DNA from: Rhodothermales bacterium
GTDB lineage: Bacteria; Bacteroidota; Rhodothermia; Rhodothermales; VXPQ01
Assembly (NCBI GenBank): GCA_022825385.1
Contig: JAJDWX010000015.1
Coordinates: 115,831 to 179,830 of the forward strand
Length of the DNA: 64,000 bases
Reading direction: 5' to 3'
Under the pieces are notes generated by a model, which was given only the letters and a program-made list of their open reading frames with translations, did not search any database and had not been told where the DNA came from. Below, piece by piece: positions 27,124 through 35,857 of the stretch. Each line of letters starts with the position of its first letter. Position 1 is the stretch's first letter. The position numbers were made by a program, and so were the translations under genes.

Positions 27124-27558
27124 ATGTCTCGCGACCAGATTTTGCGTTTCGTTACCGCCTCGGAAGCGGTGGTGGAAGAAGTCCCCTGGGGGCCTCATCA
27201 CTGGCTATGCCGACCCGGATTGACCGAGGCCGAAAACCTCCTTATGGTGCGGGTGCGTATGCCGCCCGGGGATGCGCACCAGTTTCATCGCCATCCGGCG
27301 CTCGAAGAAATCATCTACGTGATTTCTGGAACGGCGGAGCAATGGGTAGCCGAGGAAAAGCGCTTGCTTGGCGCCGGCGACATGGCGCACATTCCCAGAG
27401 ACGTGGTGCACGCCACCTGGAATGCGGGCGACGAAACGCTTGTTTTTCTCGCAATCCTGTCTCCGGCGACCTTCGAAGGTCCCGCCACCGTGGATGTGTA
27501 CGAGGAAGCGCCCTGGCGCGCCCTCAAAACGCCCATCCGCTACCCTTCCTCGAACTGA
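27124..27558 (+). CDS. Cupin-domain protein
   Basis: About 144 residues from MSRDQILRFVTASEAV. The double-stranded beta-helix motifs are PPGDAHQFHRHPALEEIIYV (cupin motif 1 with three metal-binding residues) and HIPRDVVHATWNAGDE (motif 2 with the last His). It is 19 bp after the ThuA-dehydrogenase gene and 15 bp before the Tm-1-like gene, so these genes form one transcription unit. Such small cupins can be isomerases, dioxygenases or sugar-binding proteins; the exact role is unknown. The track's longer start runs into a shadow of the upstream gene. Confidence 0.85.
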   Translation: MSRDQILRFVTASEAVVEEVPWGPHHWLCRPGLTEAENLLMVRVRMPPGDAHQFHRHPALEEIIYVISGTAEQWVAEEKRLLGAGDMAHIPRDVVHATWNAGDETLVFLAILSPATFEGPATVDVYEEAPWRALKTPIRYPSSN

Positions 27559-27573
27559 TCCCTCGCGGCGGCC

Positions 27574-28779
27574 ATGCCCCGGACGATTTTGCTCATCGGC
27601 ACGCTCGACACGAAAGGCACGGAATACGAGTATGTGCGCGATCTCATCCGGGATCGGGGCTTCGATACGCTGACGATGGATGCGGGCGTACTGGGGGAAC
27701 CCGGGTTCGCGCCGGACATTTCGGCGGACGAGGTCGCCGCCGCCGGGGGCGATTCCCTCGAAGCGTTGCGGGCGCGGCGAGATCGGGGAGAAGCTGTGGA
27801 CGTCATGATTCGGGGGGCATCCCGACTTGCGCCGCCATTGTACGAGGCGGGCCGGTTCCACGGCGCGCTGGCGCTTGGCGGAGGCGGCGGCACGAACATT
27901 GCCGCGGCAGCGATGCAGACCTTGCCCACAGGCGTTCCGAAGCTGATGGTTTCCACCGTCGCGTCGGGGGACGTGGCGCCGTATGTTGGCGTAAAGGACG
28001 TAACGCTCATGTATTCGCCGGTAGATATTGCGGGCCTGAACCTGTTGTCCCGCCGTATTCTCTCCAATGCCGCCGGGGCCATTTGCGGCATGGTTGGACA
28101 GGAGGCGCCCGCTGCGACAAACCGCCGCATCGTGGCCGCCTCCATGTTCGGCGTAACCACCCCTTGCGTCAGCAGGATTCGCGAACGCATGGAACAGGCC
28201 GGATACGAAATGCTCGTATTTCACGCCACCGGTTCCGGGGGGCGCTCGATGGAAGGATTGATCGCCGACGGCTATGTGGCGGGCGTGGCGGATATGACCA
28301 CCACGGAATGGTGCGACGAGGTCGTGGGCGGGGTGCTTTCCGCCGGGCCGGATCGCCTTACGGCGGCGGGCGAGGCAGGCATTCCCCAGGTTGTTTCGTG
28401 CGGCGCGCTCGACATGGTGAATTTCCGGGCTTTGCACACCGTGCCCGAATCTTTTCGCGGGCGCACGCTGTATCGGCACAACCCCAACGTAACCCTGATG
28501 CGCACGACCGCCGAAGAATGTCGGGAAATCGGACGGCGCATTGCGGAAAACCTGAACAAGGCGACGGGACCCGTGACGCTTATGCTGCCGCTTCAGGGGG
28601 TAAGCATGCTCGACCGGGAAGGCGAACCGTTCCATGATCCCGCAGCGAACGCCGCCCTGTTCGCCGCGCTGCGCGAGCGCGTACGCCCCCCTGTCGAACT
28701 CGTGGAACTGGACCTCCACATCAACGATACGGCCTTCGCCGACGCGGTTTTCGAACGGCTCGTCGCCCTGATGACGTAA
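27574..28779 (+). CDS. Tm-1-like ATP-binding protein (UPF0261)
   Basis: A 401-residue protein matching the UPF0261/Tm-1 N-terminal family: ILLIGTLDTKGTEYEYVRDL at the start, LALGGGGGTNIAAAAMQTLP, VSTVASGDVAPYVGVKDVT and VFHATGSGGRSMEGLIADG. The family binds ATP and is predicted to have two Rossmann-like lobes; the plant Tm-1 homologue blocks tomato mosaic virus replication. In bacteria it is thought metabolic. The next gene, 12 bp downstream, is the counterpart of the C-terminal half of eukaryotic Tm-1, so the two products probably act together. Confidence 0.9.
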   Translation: MPRTILLIGTLDTKGTEYEYVRDLIRDRGFDTLTMDAGVLGEPGFAPDISADEVAAAGGDSLEALRARRDRGEAVDVMIRGASRLAPPLYEAGRFHGALALGGGGGTNIAAAAMQTLPTGVPKLMVSTVASGDVAPYVGVKDVTLMYSPVDIAGLNLLSRRILSNAAGAICGMVGQEAPAATNRRIVAASMFGVTTPCVSRIRERMEQAGYEMLVFHATGSGGRSMEGLIADGYVAGVADMTTTEWCDEVVGGVLSAGPDRLTAAGEAGIPQVVSCGALDMVNFRALHTVPESFRGRTLYRHNPNVTLMRTTAEECREIGRRIAENLNKATGPVTLMLPLQGVSMLDREGEPFHDPAANAALFAALRERVRPPVELVELDLHINDTAFADAVFERLVALMT

Positions 28780-28791
28780 AATCATATACCC

Positions 28792-29628
28792 ATGCCCTTT
28801 ATTCCATACGAAGAATGCCTGCAACGCCTTCGCAATCAGGCGGGGACCGGCAAACCGATCATAGGCGCCGGCGCAGGAACCGGCATTTCCGCCAAGTTCG
28901 CCGAGCGCGGCGGCGTCGATCTCATCATCATTTATAATTCCGGGCGCTATCGCATGGCGGGCCGGGGCAGCGCGGCGGGCCTCATGGCCTACGGGGATGC
29001 GAACGCCATTGTCATGGACATGGCCGGGGAGGTGCTGCCGGTCGTCCGGGACACGCCCGTGCTGGCGGGCGTATGCGGCACCGATCCCTTCCGGCTGATG
29101 CCTGTTTTCCTGAAGCAACTGAAGGAAATGGGGTTCGACGGGGTCCAGAATTTCCCCACCGTAGGCGTGATCGACGGGAATTTCCGGCAGATTCTGGAGG
29201 AGACGGGCATGAGCTTCGACCTCGAAATCGAGATGATCCGGCAGGCCCACGCACTCGGCATGCTCACGTGTCCGTACGCCTTCGACGAAGCGCAGGCCGC
29301 CGCCCTGACCGAGGCGGGGGCGGATATCGTCGTGGCCCATATGAATACGACCGTAAAGGGGTCTATCGGGGTGAATCCCGCCACGGCGCCGACGCTTGCG
29401 GAATCCGCAAAGCGCGTACAGGCCATCCACGACGCCGCGAAGGCGGTCAATCCCGAGGTTCTCGTGCTATGTCACGGCGGTCCTATCGCCGAGCCGGGCG
29501 ATGTGCAGTACATATTCGATCATACGGAAGGCGTCGTTGGATTTTTCGGCGCCTCCAGCGTGGAGCGGCTCGCCGCCGAACCGGCCATTGAGGCCCAGGC
29601 GAGACGGTTCAAGGAACTGAAAATATAG
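28792..29628 (+). CDS. Phosphoenolpyruvate hydrolase family TIM-barrel protein
   Basis: A 278-residue protein with the PEP_hydrolase family pattern: KPIIGAGAGTGISAKFAERG, GGVDLIIIYNSGRYRMAGRG, MPVFLKQLKEMGFDGVQNFP and VLCHGGPIAEPGDVQYIFDH. The fold is a TIM barrel of the phosphoenolpyruvate mutase/isocitrate lyase type. It follows the Tm-1-like gene with only 12 bp between and matches the C-terminal domain of fused eukaryotic Tm-1 proteins. The physiological substrate is not established. It is the last gene of this transcription unit, facing the MazG-like gene. Confidence 0.9.
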   Translation: MPFIPYEECLQRLRNQAGTGKPIIGAGAGTGISAKFAERGGVDLIIIYNSGRYRMAGRGSAAGLMAYGDANAIVMDMAGEVLPVVRDTPVLAGVCGTDPFRLMPVFLKQLKEMGFDGVQNFPTVGVIDGNFRQILEETGMSFDLEIEMIRQAHALGMLTCPYAFDEAQAAALTEAGADIVVAHMNTTVKGSIGVNPATAPTLAESAKRVQAIHDAAKAVNPEVLVLCHGGPIAEPGDVQYIFDHTEGVVGFFGASSVERLAAEPAIEAQARRFKELKI

Positions 29629-29725
29629 AGGGCGCTGGCAAAGCGTACGTGGCAGCCTTGTATTTTTGGAAATACGCTGCGCGTTCGGACTCGCGCTTCC
29701 CGCCGCTACGCGAACGCCCGCCTCG

Positions 29726-30118
29726 CTATCCTCTTTCCACGATCTCCCGCTCCCGGCCGAGGTCCCGGTTGTAGGCCTCTTTCGTAGTGAATTTTTCCGG
29801 ATAGCGCGCCCGTAGCTTCGCAATATTGATGCGTTGCACTTCTTCCTGATCGACGCCGAGCGCGTCCCGGATCACGGCCATGTACCATTCGAGATCGCCC
29901 AATTCCTCGACCAGGTTGGGCTTGTCGAGCGTGCCTCCGTAGTAGAGCGCGCGCTTGATGGCGTCCAGCAGTTCCCCCGCCTCGGTGGCGAGGCCGATGG
30001 CCCCGTGCAGCAATTCGGGCGATACGGCGCCTTCGTCGCCGCCGTCGCCTATATGAAACTGTCGGGACAAGGTGCGCAGGGCGTCGGACTGATAGCTGGA
30101 AGAAGAACGGGAGGACAT
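29726..30118 (-). CDS. MazG-like nucleotide pyrophosphohydrolase
   Basis: A 130-residue protein with ATEAGELLDAIKRALYYG and EELGDLEWYMAVIRDALG, the E-x-x-E and E-x-x-D metal-binding pairs of all-alpha NTP pyrophosphohydrolases, and the ending LRARYPEKFTTKEAYNRD typical of the short phage/bacterial MazG-like subgroup. It likely hydrolyses non-canonical or stress-related NTPs to NMP and pyrophosphate. The Ser-rich start MSSRSSSSYQSDAL is probably disordered. It is followed on the same strand by no gene; xylA lies upstream. Confidence 0.9.
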   Translation of the reverse strand: MSSRSSSSYQSDALRTLSRQFHIGDGGDEGAVSPELLHGAIGLATEAGELLDAIKRALYYGGTLDKPNLVEELGDLEWYMAVIRDALGVDQEEVQRINIAKLRARYPEKFTTKEAYNRDLGREREIVERG

Positions 30119-30199
30119 GGTAGCGTTTGCAAGGAAATGAAACAGGAACGGGTGGAGGTTGGCGGGGCGGCGAGGCGGGCGAAACCCGCAACAGGCTCG

Positions 30200-31369
30200 T
30201 TAACGTACGCCAAGCAAGAGATCGGTAACCAACTGGTCGATTTTTTCGTAGGCGAGGCCCCGGGAGGCCAGTTGGCCCCGGTCAAAGGGATGCGCCCGCA
30301 ACGCTTCCGCCGTCTCGCGGGAATAGCCTTCCGCATACGACGGAAAATCGGCGGAGGCTTGCTGCGCCTCGGCAAGCAGTCCCTGAATCGTCGCGTCTTC
30401 GGCGAACGCCTGCGCCTTTTCCTTCAGGATCAGGTAACTCCGCATGCACCCGCGCGCGAAGTCCTTGACCCCTTCGGCGTCCTCGGTGCGATAGGCGTGC
30501 GCGTCGAAATGGCGCGGGCCGTCGTAGCCCACCTCCTCCAGCAGTTTGACGAGGAAAAAGGCAGGCTTGACGTTGTGCGCGGCGAACCGGAAATCCTGGT
30601 CGTAGCGGCCCGGATTCTGGTCGTTCAGGTCGATGTGGAACAGTTTGCCGGCATCCCATGCCTGCGCCACGGCGTGCGTGAAGTTCAGGCCCGCCATATG
30701 TTCATGGGCCACCTCGGGATTCACGCCCACCATCTCGGAAAGGTCCAGCGTAGCGATGAAACCCAGCATGGAGCCTACCGTGGGAAAATATATGTCGCCG
30801 CGCGGCTCGTTCGGCTTCGGCTCCAGCGCGAAACGCAGGTCATACCCCTGGTCCACCACATATTCGCACAGAAAATTCAGGGCTTCCCGCATCCAGCCCA
30901 GCGCATCCACCGGATTCTTCGTGGCGTCGGACTCGGTTCCTTCGCGACCGCCCCAGAAGACATACGTCGTGGCTCCGCATTCCACGCCGAGGTCTATGGC
31001 CCGCATTGTTTTATGGAGGGCGTACGCCCGAACGGCCGGATCGTTGGCGGTAAAGGCGCCGTCCCTGAACGCCGGGTCCGCGAACAGGTTGGTGGTCGCC
31101 ATCGGGACTTTCAGGCCGCGGTCGCCCAGCGCCTGCCTGAAGGAGCGCACAATCTTGTCCCGTTCCCGGGCCGTCGCGTCAATTGGCACCAGGTCGTTGT
31201 CGTGAAAATTGACCCCGTAGGCGCCCGCGTCGGCCAGCATGTGCACGATTTCGACAGGAGAGAAGGGGGCGCGCGTCGGCTCTCCGAACGGGTCGCGGCC
31301 TACGTTTCCGACGGTCCAGAGACCAAACGTGAATTTGTCTTCGGGTTGCGGACAATAGGAATCGGACAT
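30200..31369 (-). CDS. xylA: Xylose isomerase
   Basis: A 389-residue xylose isomerase of the shorter (class I, Actinoplanes/Streptomyces) type. [31 protein letters not shown] with the catalytic histidine, [22 protein letters not shown]-like [13 protein letters not shown] and [15 protein letters not shown] provide the known sugar- and metal-binding residues. It converts D-xylose to D-xylulose and needs two divalent metals. I start at [16 protein letters not shown], which aligns with the family start; the 57 extra residues in the track are upstream sequence. It is divergent from the SSS symporter, a likely sugar importer. Confidence 0.94.
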   Translation of the reverse strand: MSDSYCPQPEDKFTFGLWTVGNVGRDPFGEPTRAPFSPVEIVHMLADAGAYGVNFHDNDLVPIDATARERDKIVRSFRQALGDRGLKVPMATTNLFADPAFRDGAFTANDPAVRAYALHKTMRAIDLGVECGATTYVFWGGREGTESDATKNPVDALGWMREALNFLCEYVVDQGYDLRFALEPKPNEPRGDIYFPTVGSMLGFIATLDLSEMVGVNPEVAHEHMAGLNFTHAVAQAWDAGKLFHIDLNDQNPGRYDQDFRFAAHNVKPAFFLVKLLEEVGYDGPRHFDAHAYRTEDAEGVKDFARGCMRSYLILKEKAQAFAEDATIQGLLAEAQQASADFPSYAEGYSRETAEALRAHPFDRGQLASRGLAYEKIDQLVTDLLLGVR

Positions 31370-31546
31370 GGACGGCGCAGCAAGGAAGGTTTCGGGGCAA
31401 GGACGGTTCGAATCGATAAGGTACGAAGGAACGACCCCAGAAAGTACCCATGCAGGCCGCCGATTCGGTCCACGACGCTCGGCGGCGTACGCGGCGCGCG
31501 CGGGCAAGGCATGACAAAGCAGCGCGGCAGGCCTCCGCAACGGGAA

Positions 31547-31593
31547 CCTTACTTATTTAGGCGCGCAAAACGCCGACCTTAATTATTTAACCG
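31547..31593. repeat. AT-rich repeat, copy 2, in the xylA/symporter divergent region
   Basis: Two direct copies, CCTTACTTATTTA and CCTTAATTATTTA, flank a GGCGCGCAAAACGCC core. The core and arms resemble the element at 4945-4990, although there the second arm is inverted. Lying between divergent xylA and symporter genes, it could be an operator; a dispersed intergenic repeat is the alternative. Confidence 0.45.
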
Positions 31594-31725
31594 GTGTTTT
31601 TCGGGCATGCCCAAACGCCGGGAAACGACGGCCCTGCGCCCCGCGCGGAACAAGGAAGCGGCATGATTCCTTAAAAGCGCGGAAAATTCATCCAATTCAT
31701 ACAAATTACTTCCGGAACCCGCAAC

Positions 31726-33480
31726 ATGAGCACACTGGCAACGCTGGACTGGATCATCATCGCCGCCTATTTCATGGTGATATTAGGCTTGGCCTGGTGG
31801 GTGATCCGACAAAAAACGGACACCACGACGGATTATTTTCTCGCAGGCCGCCACCTCGGGTGGTTCGTCGTGGGCGCCTCCATTTTCGCTTCGAATATCG
31901 GTTCGGAGCACCTTGTCGGACTGGCCGGTTCCGGGGCCACCGATGGCGTCGCGCTGGCGCACTACGAATTGCACGCCTGGTGCCTGCTCGTGCTGGGATG
32001 GGTGATGGCTCCGTTCTACATGCGGTCGAAAGTGTTCACGATGCCGGAGTTTCTGGAACGGCGTTTCTCTCCCGCCTCGCGTACGCTCCTGTCGGTCATT
32101 TCCCTCGTAGCCTACGTCCTGACCAAGATCGCCGTGGGCATCTTTGCGGGCGGCGTGGTGTTCAGCGTACTGCTGCCGGAAATCAATTTCCTGGGGATGA
32201 ACAGTTTCTGGCTGGGCTCCATTCTGGTGATCCTGTTCACGGGCGCCTACAGCGTGCTGGGCGGGTTGCGCGCCGTGGCGTACACCGAGGCGCTGCAAAC
32301 CGTTATTCTGGTGCTGGGTTCGTTTCTGGTGCTCGTTTTCGGGTTGCAGGCTATCGGGGGCTGGGGCGAACTCCGCGCCATCGTCGGACCCGAAATGTTC
32401 AATCTGTGGAAGCCGCTGGTGCCCGAAGGGATCAGCGCCACCTGGGCCCCGATTCGGGAAGGCGGTCAGATGGCGTGGTATTTCAATAACCAATACCCCT
32501 GGCTGGGGATGCTTTTTTGCGCGCCGATCATTGGCCTCTGGTACTGGACCACCGATCAATACATCGTACAGCGCGTCCTGGGCGCTCCCAACGAAACCGA
32601 GGCGCGGCGCGGCTCTATCGCCGCGGCCATTCTGAAGTTGCTCCCGGTCTTTATTTTCATCATCCCCGGGATCATTGCCTTTGCGCTGGCGAAGTCCGGC
32701 GAGGTTCAGTCCATCCGCGACGCGATGTTCAACGCCGAGGGCGAACTGGTCACGGAAAACGCCCAGGCCGCGCTGCCCTTGCTCGTGGCGCACATTTTGC
32801 CCGTGGGGATTCGCGGAATCGTGGTGGCCGGCCTGCTGGCGGCGCTGATGAGTTCCCTCGCGGGCGTTTTCAATGCATCGTCCACCCTTTTCACCATGGA
32901 TTTCTACAGCCGTCTGCGTCCCGGCGCGTCGGAGCGGCATCTGGTGTGGATGGGGCGCATCGCCACGGGGGCCATGGTTGTGATAGGCCTGGCGTGGATT
33001 CCGGTTATCCAGGGAGGACGCGGCCTGTACGACTATTTGCAGGGCGTGCAGGCCTACCTGGGGCCGCCCATTTTCGTGGTCTTTTTCCTGGGCATTTTCA
33101 ACAAGCGGCTGAACAAGGAGGGATGCCTCGCCGCCCTGCTCGTCGGGTTCGCGCTTGGCCTGTTCCGGCTGGCGGTGGATACGCCCGTCGCCCTGATGGA
33201 CGATTTCGCCTATGCCGAGGGCTCTTTCCTGTGGATCGTGAACAACATCTTCTTCCAGTACTACAGCCTGTTGATCTTCCTCGTTTGCATACTGGCCATG
33301 GTGGGCGTCAGTTACTTGACGCGGCCCCCGGCGTACGAACAGATCAGCGGCCTCACCTTCGGTACGCTTACGGAAGAGCACCGGTCCAGTTCGCGGTCCA
33401 GCTGGGACTGGAAAGACGTGCTGTTCACCGTGCTTGTGCTGGTCCTGATCCTGACGGCGTACCTGTACTTTACTGGTTGA
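31726..33480 (+). CDS. Sodium/solute symporter (SSS family, sugar-type)
   Basis: A 584-residue protein with about 14 membrane helices. It opens with LDWIIIAAYFMVILGLAWWV and the motif TDYFLAGRHLGWFVVGASIFASNIGSEH, which holds the conserved sodium- and sugar-site residues of vSGLT-like transporters. YSVLGGLRAVAYTEALQ and the later GLLAALMSSLAGVFNASSTLFTMDFY are also family hallmarks. It should import a sugar with Na+. Placement opposite xylA suggests xylose or a related pentose, but that is inference. The C-terminus ends in one extra helix (VLFTVLVLVLILTAYLYFTG). Confidence 0.93.
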   Translation: MSTLATLDWIIIAAYFMVILGLAWWVIRQKTDTTTDYFLAGRHLGWFVVGASIFASNIGSEHLVGLAGSGATDGVALAHYELHAWCLLVLGWVMAPFYMRSKVFTMPEFLERRFSPASRTLLSVISLVAYVLTKIAVGIFAGGVVFSVLLPEINFLGMNSFWLGSILVILFTGAYSVLGGLRAVAYTEALQTVILVLGSFLVLVFGLQAIGGWGELRAIVGPEMFNLWKPLVPEGISATWAPIREGGQMAWYFNNQYPWLGMLFCAPIIGLWYWTTDQYIVQRVLGAPNETEARRGSIAAAILKLLPVFIFIIPGIIAFALAKSGEVQSIRDAMFNAEGELVTENAQAALPLLVAHILPVGIRGIVVAGLLAALMSSLAGVFNASSTLFTMDFYSRLRPGASERHLVWMGRIATGAMVVIGLAWIPVIQGGRGLYDYLQGVQAYLGPPIFVVFFLGIFNKRLNKEGCLAALLVGFALGLFRLAVDTPVALMDDFAYAEGSFLWIVNNIFFQYYSLLIFLVCILAMVGVSYLTRPPAYEQISGLTFGTLTEEHRSSSRSSWDWKDVLFTVLVLVLILTAYLYFTG

Positions 33481-33528
33481 CGGGGCCGCCCGCCCGCCGG
33501 GTTTGCGCCGGCAAGGCCGCCGCGCAGG

Positions 33529-34455
33529 CTATTTCCATCCGATTTCCGCCAGCGCCGGCAGGTGGTCGGACGGAAAGCGTCCGCTGGCGGTCTTGTCCGG
33601 CAGGATGCGGTGGGCGTATACGGATACGCCCACGCTGACGAAGACGTAGTCTATGCGCGCGCCGGGCGCAATGGCCTCGAACCCGTTCCAGGTGGACAGG
33701 GGTCCTTCGTGGGGCTGTTCCGAAGCGTACAGGGCGTCGGAAAACGCTTTGGCGAGCACGGCGTACGGCGCGCTGTTTTCCCGGGCGTTGAAATCCCCCG
33801 TGAGCGCGACGGGCAATGTCCTGGCCTCTTTGTTCGCCTCTTCTGCATGCGCGGCGGCCAGGGTTCCGAGACGCTCCGCGATCAGTTCCGCGCTACGGGT
33901 TCGGGCTTCGGCCCCCCGGTGGTCGAAATGCGTATTGGCCGCGAGGAACGCTTCGCCGGTTTGCCGGTCGCGCAATACCGCCCAGGTGGCGATGCGCTCC
34001 AGCGCCGCGTCCCAGGACCGGCTTCCGGGAATATCCGGCGTTTCGGAAAGCCAGAATGCGCCCCAACGCAGGGTGTCCAGCCGGTCTCGCCGGTAGAAAA
34101 TCGGGGCGAACTCCCCCCGCTCCGCGCCGTCTTCGCGGCCCACCCCCAGCCAGGCGTACTCGGGGAGCAAGGCTTGCAAATCGTCGATTTGTCCTTTCAG
34201 TGCCTCCTGAAGGCCCGCGACGTCTACTTGCTGGTCCCGGATCAGGTTCGCCACGGCTTCCTTGCGATGGGGCCAGGCGTCCGGGCCGTCGTCCGGGTTG
34301 TCGTACCGGATATTGAACGACAGGACGCGCAGCGTATCGCTTGCGGCGCCGCCCGGGTTTGCGGGGGCTGCGGCGGTCTCCGCGCCGTATGCCGCAAGCG
34401 CAAGGCCCGGCAGGGTCAGCAGACTCGTCAACAGGGCAAGGAGCGGAAAGGACAT
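33529..34455 (-). CDS. Endonuclease/exonuclease/phosphatase family protein, secreted
   Basis: About 308 residues starting MSFPLLALLTSLLTLPGLALAAYG, a signal peptide. The EEP fold motifs follow: LRVLSFNIRYDNPDDGPDAW, VAGLQEAL with the metal-binding Glu, ANTHFDHRG, VALTGDFNA and the final SDHLPALAEI histidine motif. Secreted members of this group act on nucleic acids, phospholipids or phosphosugars. The gene follows the symporter convergently and is divergent from the AlbA_2 gene. The track's 436-codon form includes upstream non-homologous residues. Confidence 0.9.
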   Translation of the reverse strand: MSFPLLALLTSLLTLPGLALAAYGAETAAAPANPGGAASDTLRVLSFNIRYDNPDDGPDAWPHRKEAVANLIRDQQVDVAGLQEALKGQIDDLQALLPEYAWLGVGREDGAERGEFAPIFYRRDRLDTLRWGAFWLSETPDIPGSRSWDAALERIATWAVLRDRQTGEAFLAANTHFDHRGAEARTRSAELIAERLGTLAAAHAEEANKEARTLPVALTGDFNARENSAPYAVLAKAFSDALYASEQPHEGPLSTWNGFEAIAPGARIDYVFVSVGVSVYAHRILPDKTASGRFPSDHLPALAEIGWK

Positions 34456-34627
34456 GGCGTTGCGGGCGTTGCGAATCGGGTTGGGGAAATGGCGGCGGGC
34501 AAAGTTGCGGCCTGTTTGCAAGGTACCGAATTCGGGGAATCGTCGCGCGCAGCGGAACCGGGCGGGGCGGGAATATGAATAAGGAACGCGCAGCCAGTAT
34601 GTCGAACACGGCAAGACAATCAGGGTT

Positions 34628-35857
34628 ATGGCGGACTTTACGGAAGAACAATTACTGGATATCGTTGCGGCGGGCGAGTCGGACCGAGTCGAGTTCAAGG
34701 AATCGTTGCTTGGCGCAGCTCCTGTCCGGATCAGGCAGGCTATCTGTGCTTTCGCCAACGATTTGCCTGGGCACGAAGAGCCCGGCCTTATTCTGGTAGG
34801 CGTAAGAGACGATGGAGCCATAGGCGACCTTTCGATCACAGATCGGCTTCTTCAGCAGTTGGCCGATATGAAAACGGACGGCAATATCGTGCCGCCGCCC
34901 TCGCTAACGGTGCATAAATACGTCCTGCAAGGCAAGGAAGTAGCTGTCGTCGCCGTGCAGCCGTCCAACTCGCCGCCCGTCCGGTACAAAGGGACCATCT
35001 ATACCCGGATCGGGTCGCGCCAGGGTATCGCTACGGCGCAGGAGGAACGTATTCTCAACGAAAAGCGGCGGCATAAAGATATTCCGTTCGATATTCATCC
35101 CGTTCCTACGGCCAGCGTATCCGATCTGAACCTGACTCGTTTCGAAAACGAATATCTGCCTCGTGCATTTTCGAACGAGGTGCTGGCTGCCAACGACCGC
35201 AGCACGGAAGAACAACTGGCGGCGACGAAAATGATTGCCGCCGCCGATCAATCCACGCCAACCGTGCTGGGCATTCTCGCTATCGGAAAAAATCCGCAGG
35301 ATTTTCTGCCCGGCGCCTACGTACAGTTTCTCAGAATCAATGGCAACGAATTGACGGACGAAATAATCGACGCCAAAGAAATACGCGGGGCGGTTCCAGA
35401 ACTCCTTCGCGATCTCGAAGAAAAACTGGCCGCCCATAATCGTACATCTGTGGATATTACAACGCACAACCTTGAAAAACGAACGGAGTCATATCCCATG
35501 GCGGCGCTCCAGCAGATCACTCGTAACGCCGTGATGCATCGGACGTACGAAGCGACCAATGCGCCGATTCATGTCTACTGGTTCAATGACCGTATTGAGG
35601 TAACGAATCCCGGCGGCGCATTCGGCGCAGTTACAAGCGAGCGTTTCGGAGAGCCGGGATTGGTTGATTATCGCAACCCGAATCTGGCGGATGCGATGAA
35701 AACCCTGGGACATGTGCAGCGTTTCGGGGTAGGAATAGCTATCGCGAAAAGGCTATTGGTTGAGGCTGGACATCCAGAACCCGAATTCAATGTTTCAGAT
35801 TCCGTTGTGTCCGTAACAATCAGGAGCAGGAAAAACCCGGAGGAGACAGAACGATGA
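34628..35857 (+). CDS. AlbA_2 (Schlafen-like) / HATPase ATP-binding protein
   Basis: A 409-residue protein. Residues 1-130 form an AlbA_2 domain (ESDRVEFKESLLG, FANDLPGHEEPGLILVGVRDDG, TIYTRIGSRQGIA). Residues ~290-390 are a HATPase_c_4-type domain (LQQITRNAVMHRTYEATNAPI, VTNPGGAFG, GVGIAIAKRLL). Such proteins are usually called putative transcriptional regulators or ATP-dependent helicases and are enriched in defence islands. The stop overlaps the ParA-like start as ATGA. It opens a run of co-oriented genes ending with a type I restriction-modification system, so a regulatory or auxiliary immune role is plausible but unproved. Confidence 0.87.
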   Translation: MADFTEEQLLDIVAAGESDRVEFKESLLGAAPVRIRQAICAFANDLPGHEEPGLILVGVRDDGAIGDLSITDRLLQQLADMKTDGNIVPPPSLTVHKYVLQGKEVAVVAVQPSNSPPVRYKGTIYTRIGSRQGIATAQEERILNEKRRHKDIPFDIHPVPTASVSDLNLTRFENEYLPRAFSNEVLAANDRSTEEQLAATKMIAAADQSTPTVLGILAIGKNPQDFLPGAYVQFLRINGNELTDEIIDAKEIRGAVPELLRDLEEKLAAHNRTSVDITTHNLEKRTESYPMAALQQITRNAVMHRTYEATNAPIHVYWFNDRIEVTNPGGAFGAVTSERFGEPGLVDYRNPNLADAMKTLGHVQRFGVGIAIAKRLLVEAGHPEPEFNVSDSVVSVTIRSRKNPEETER

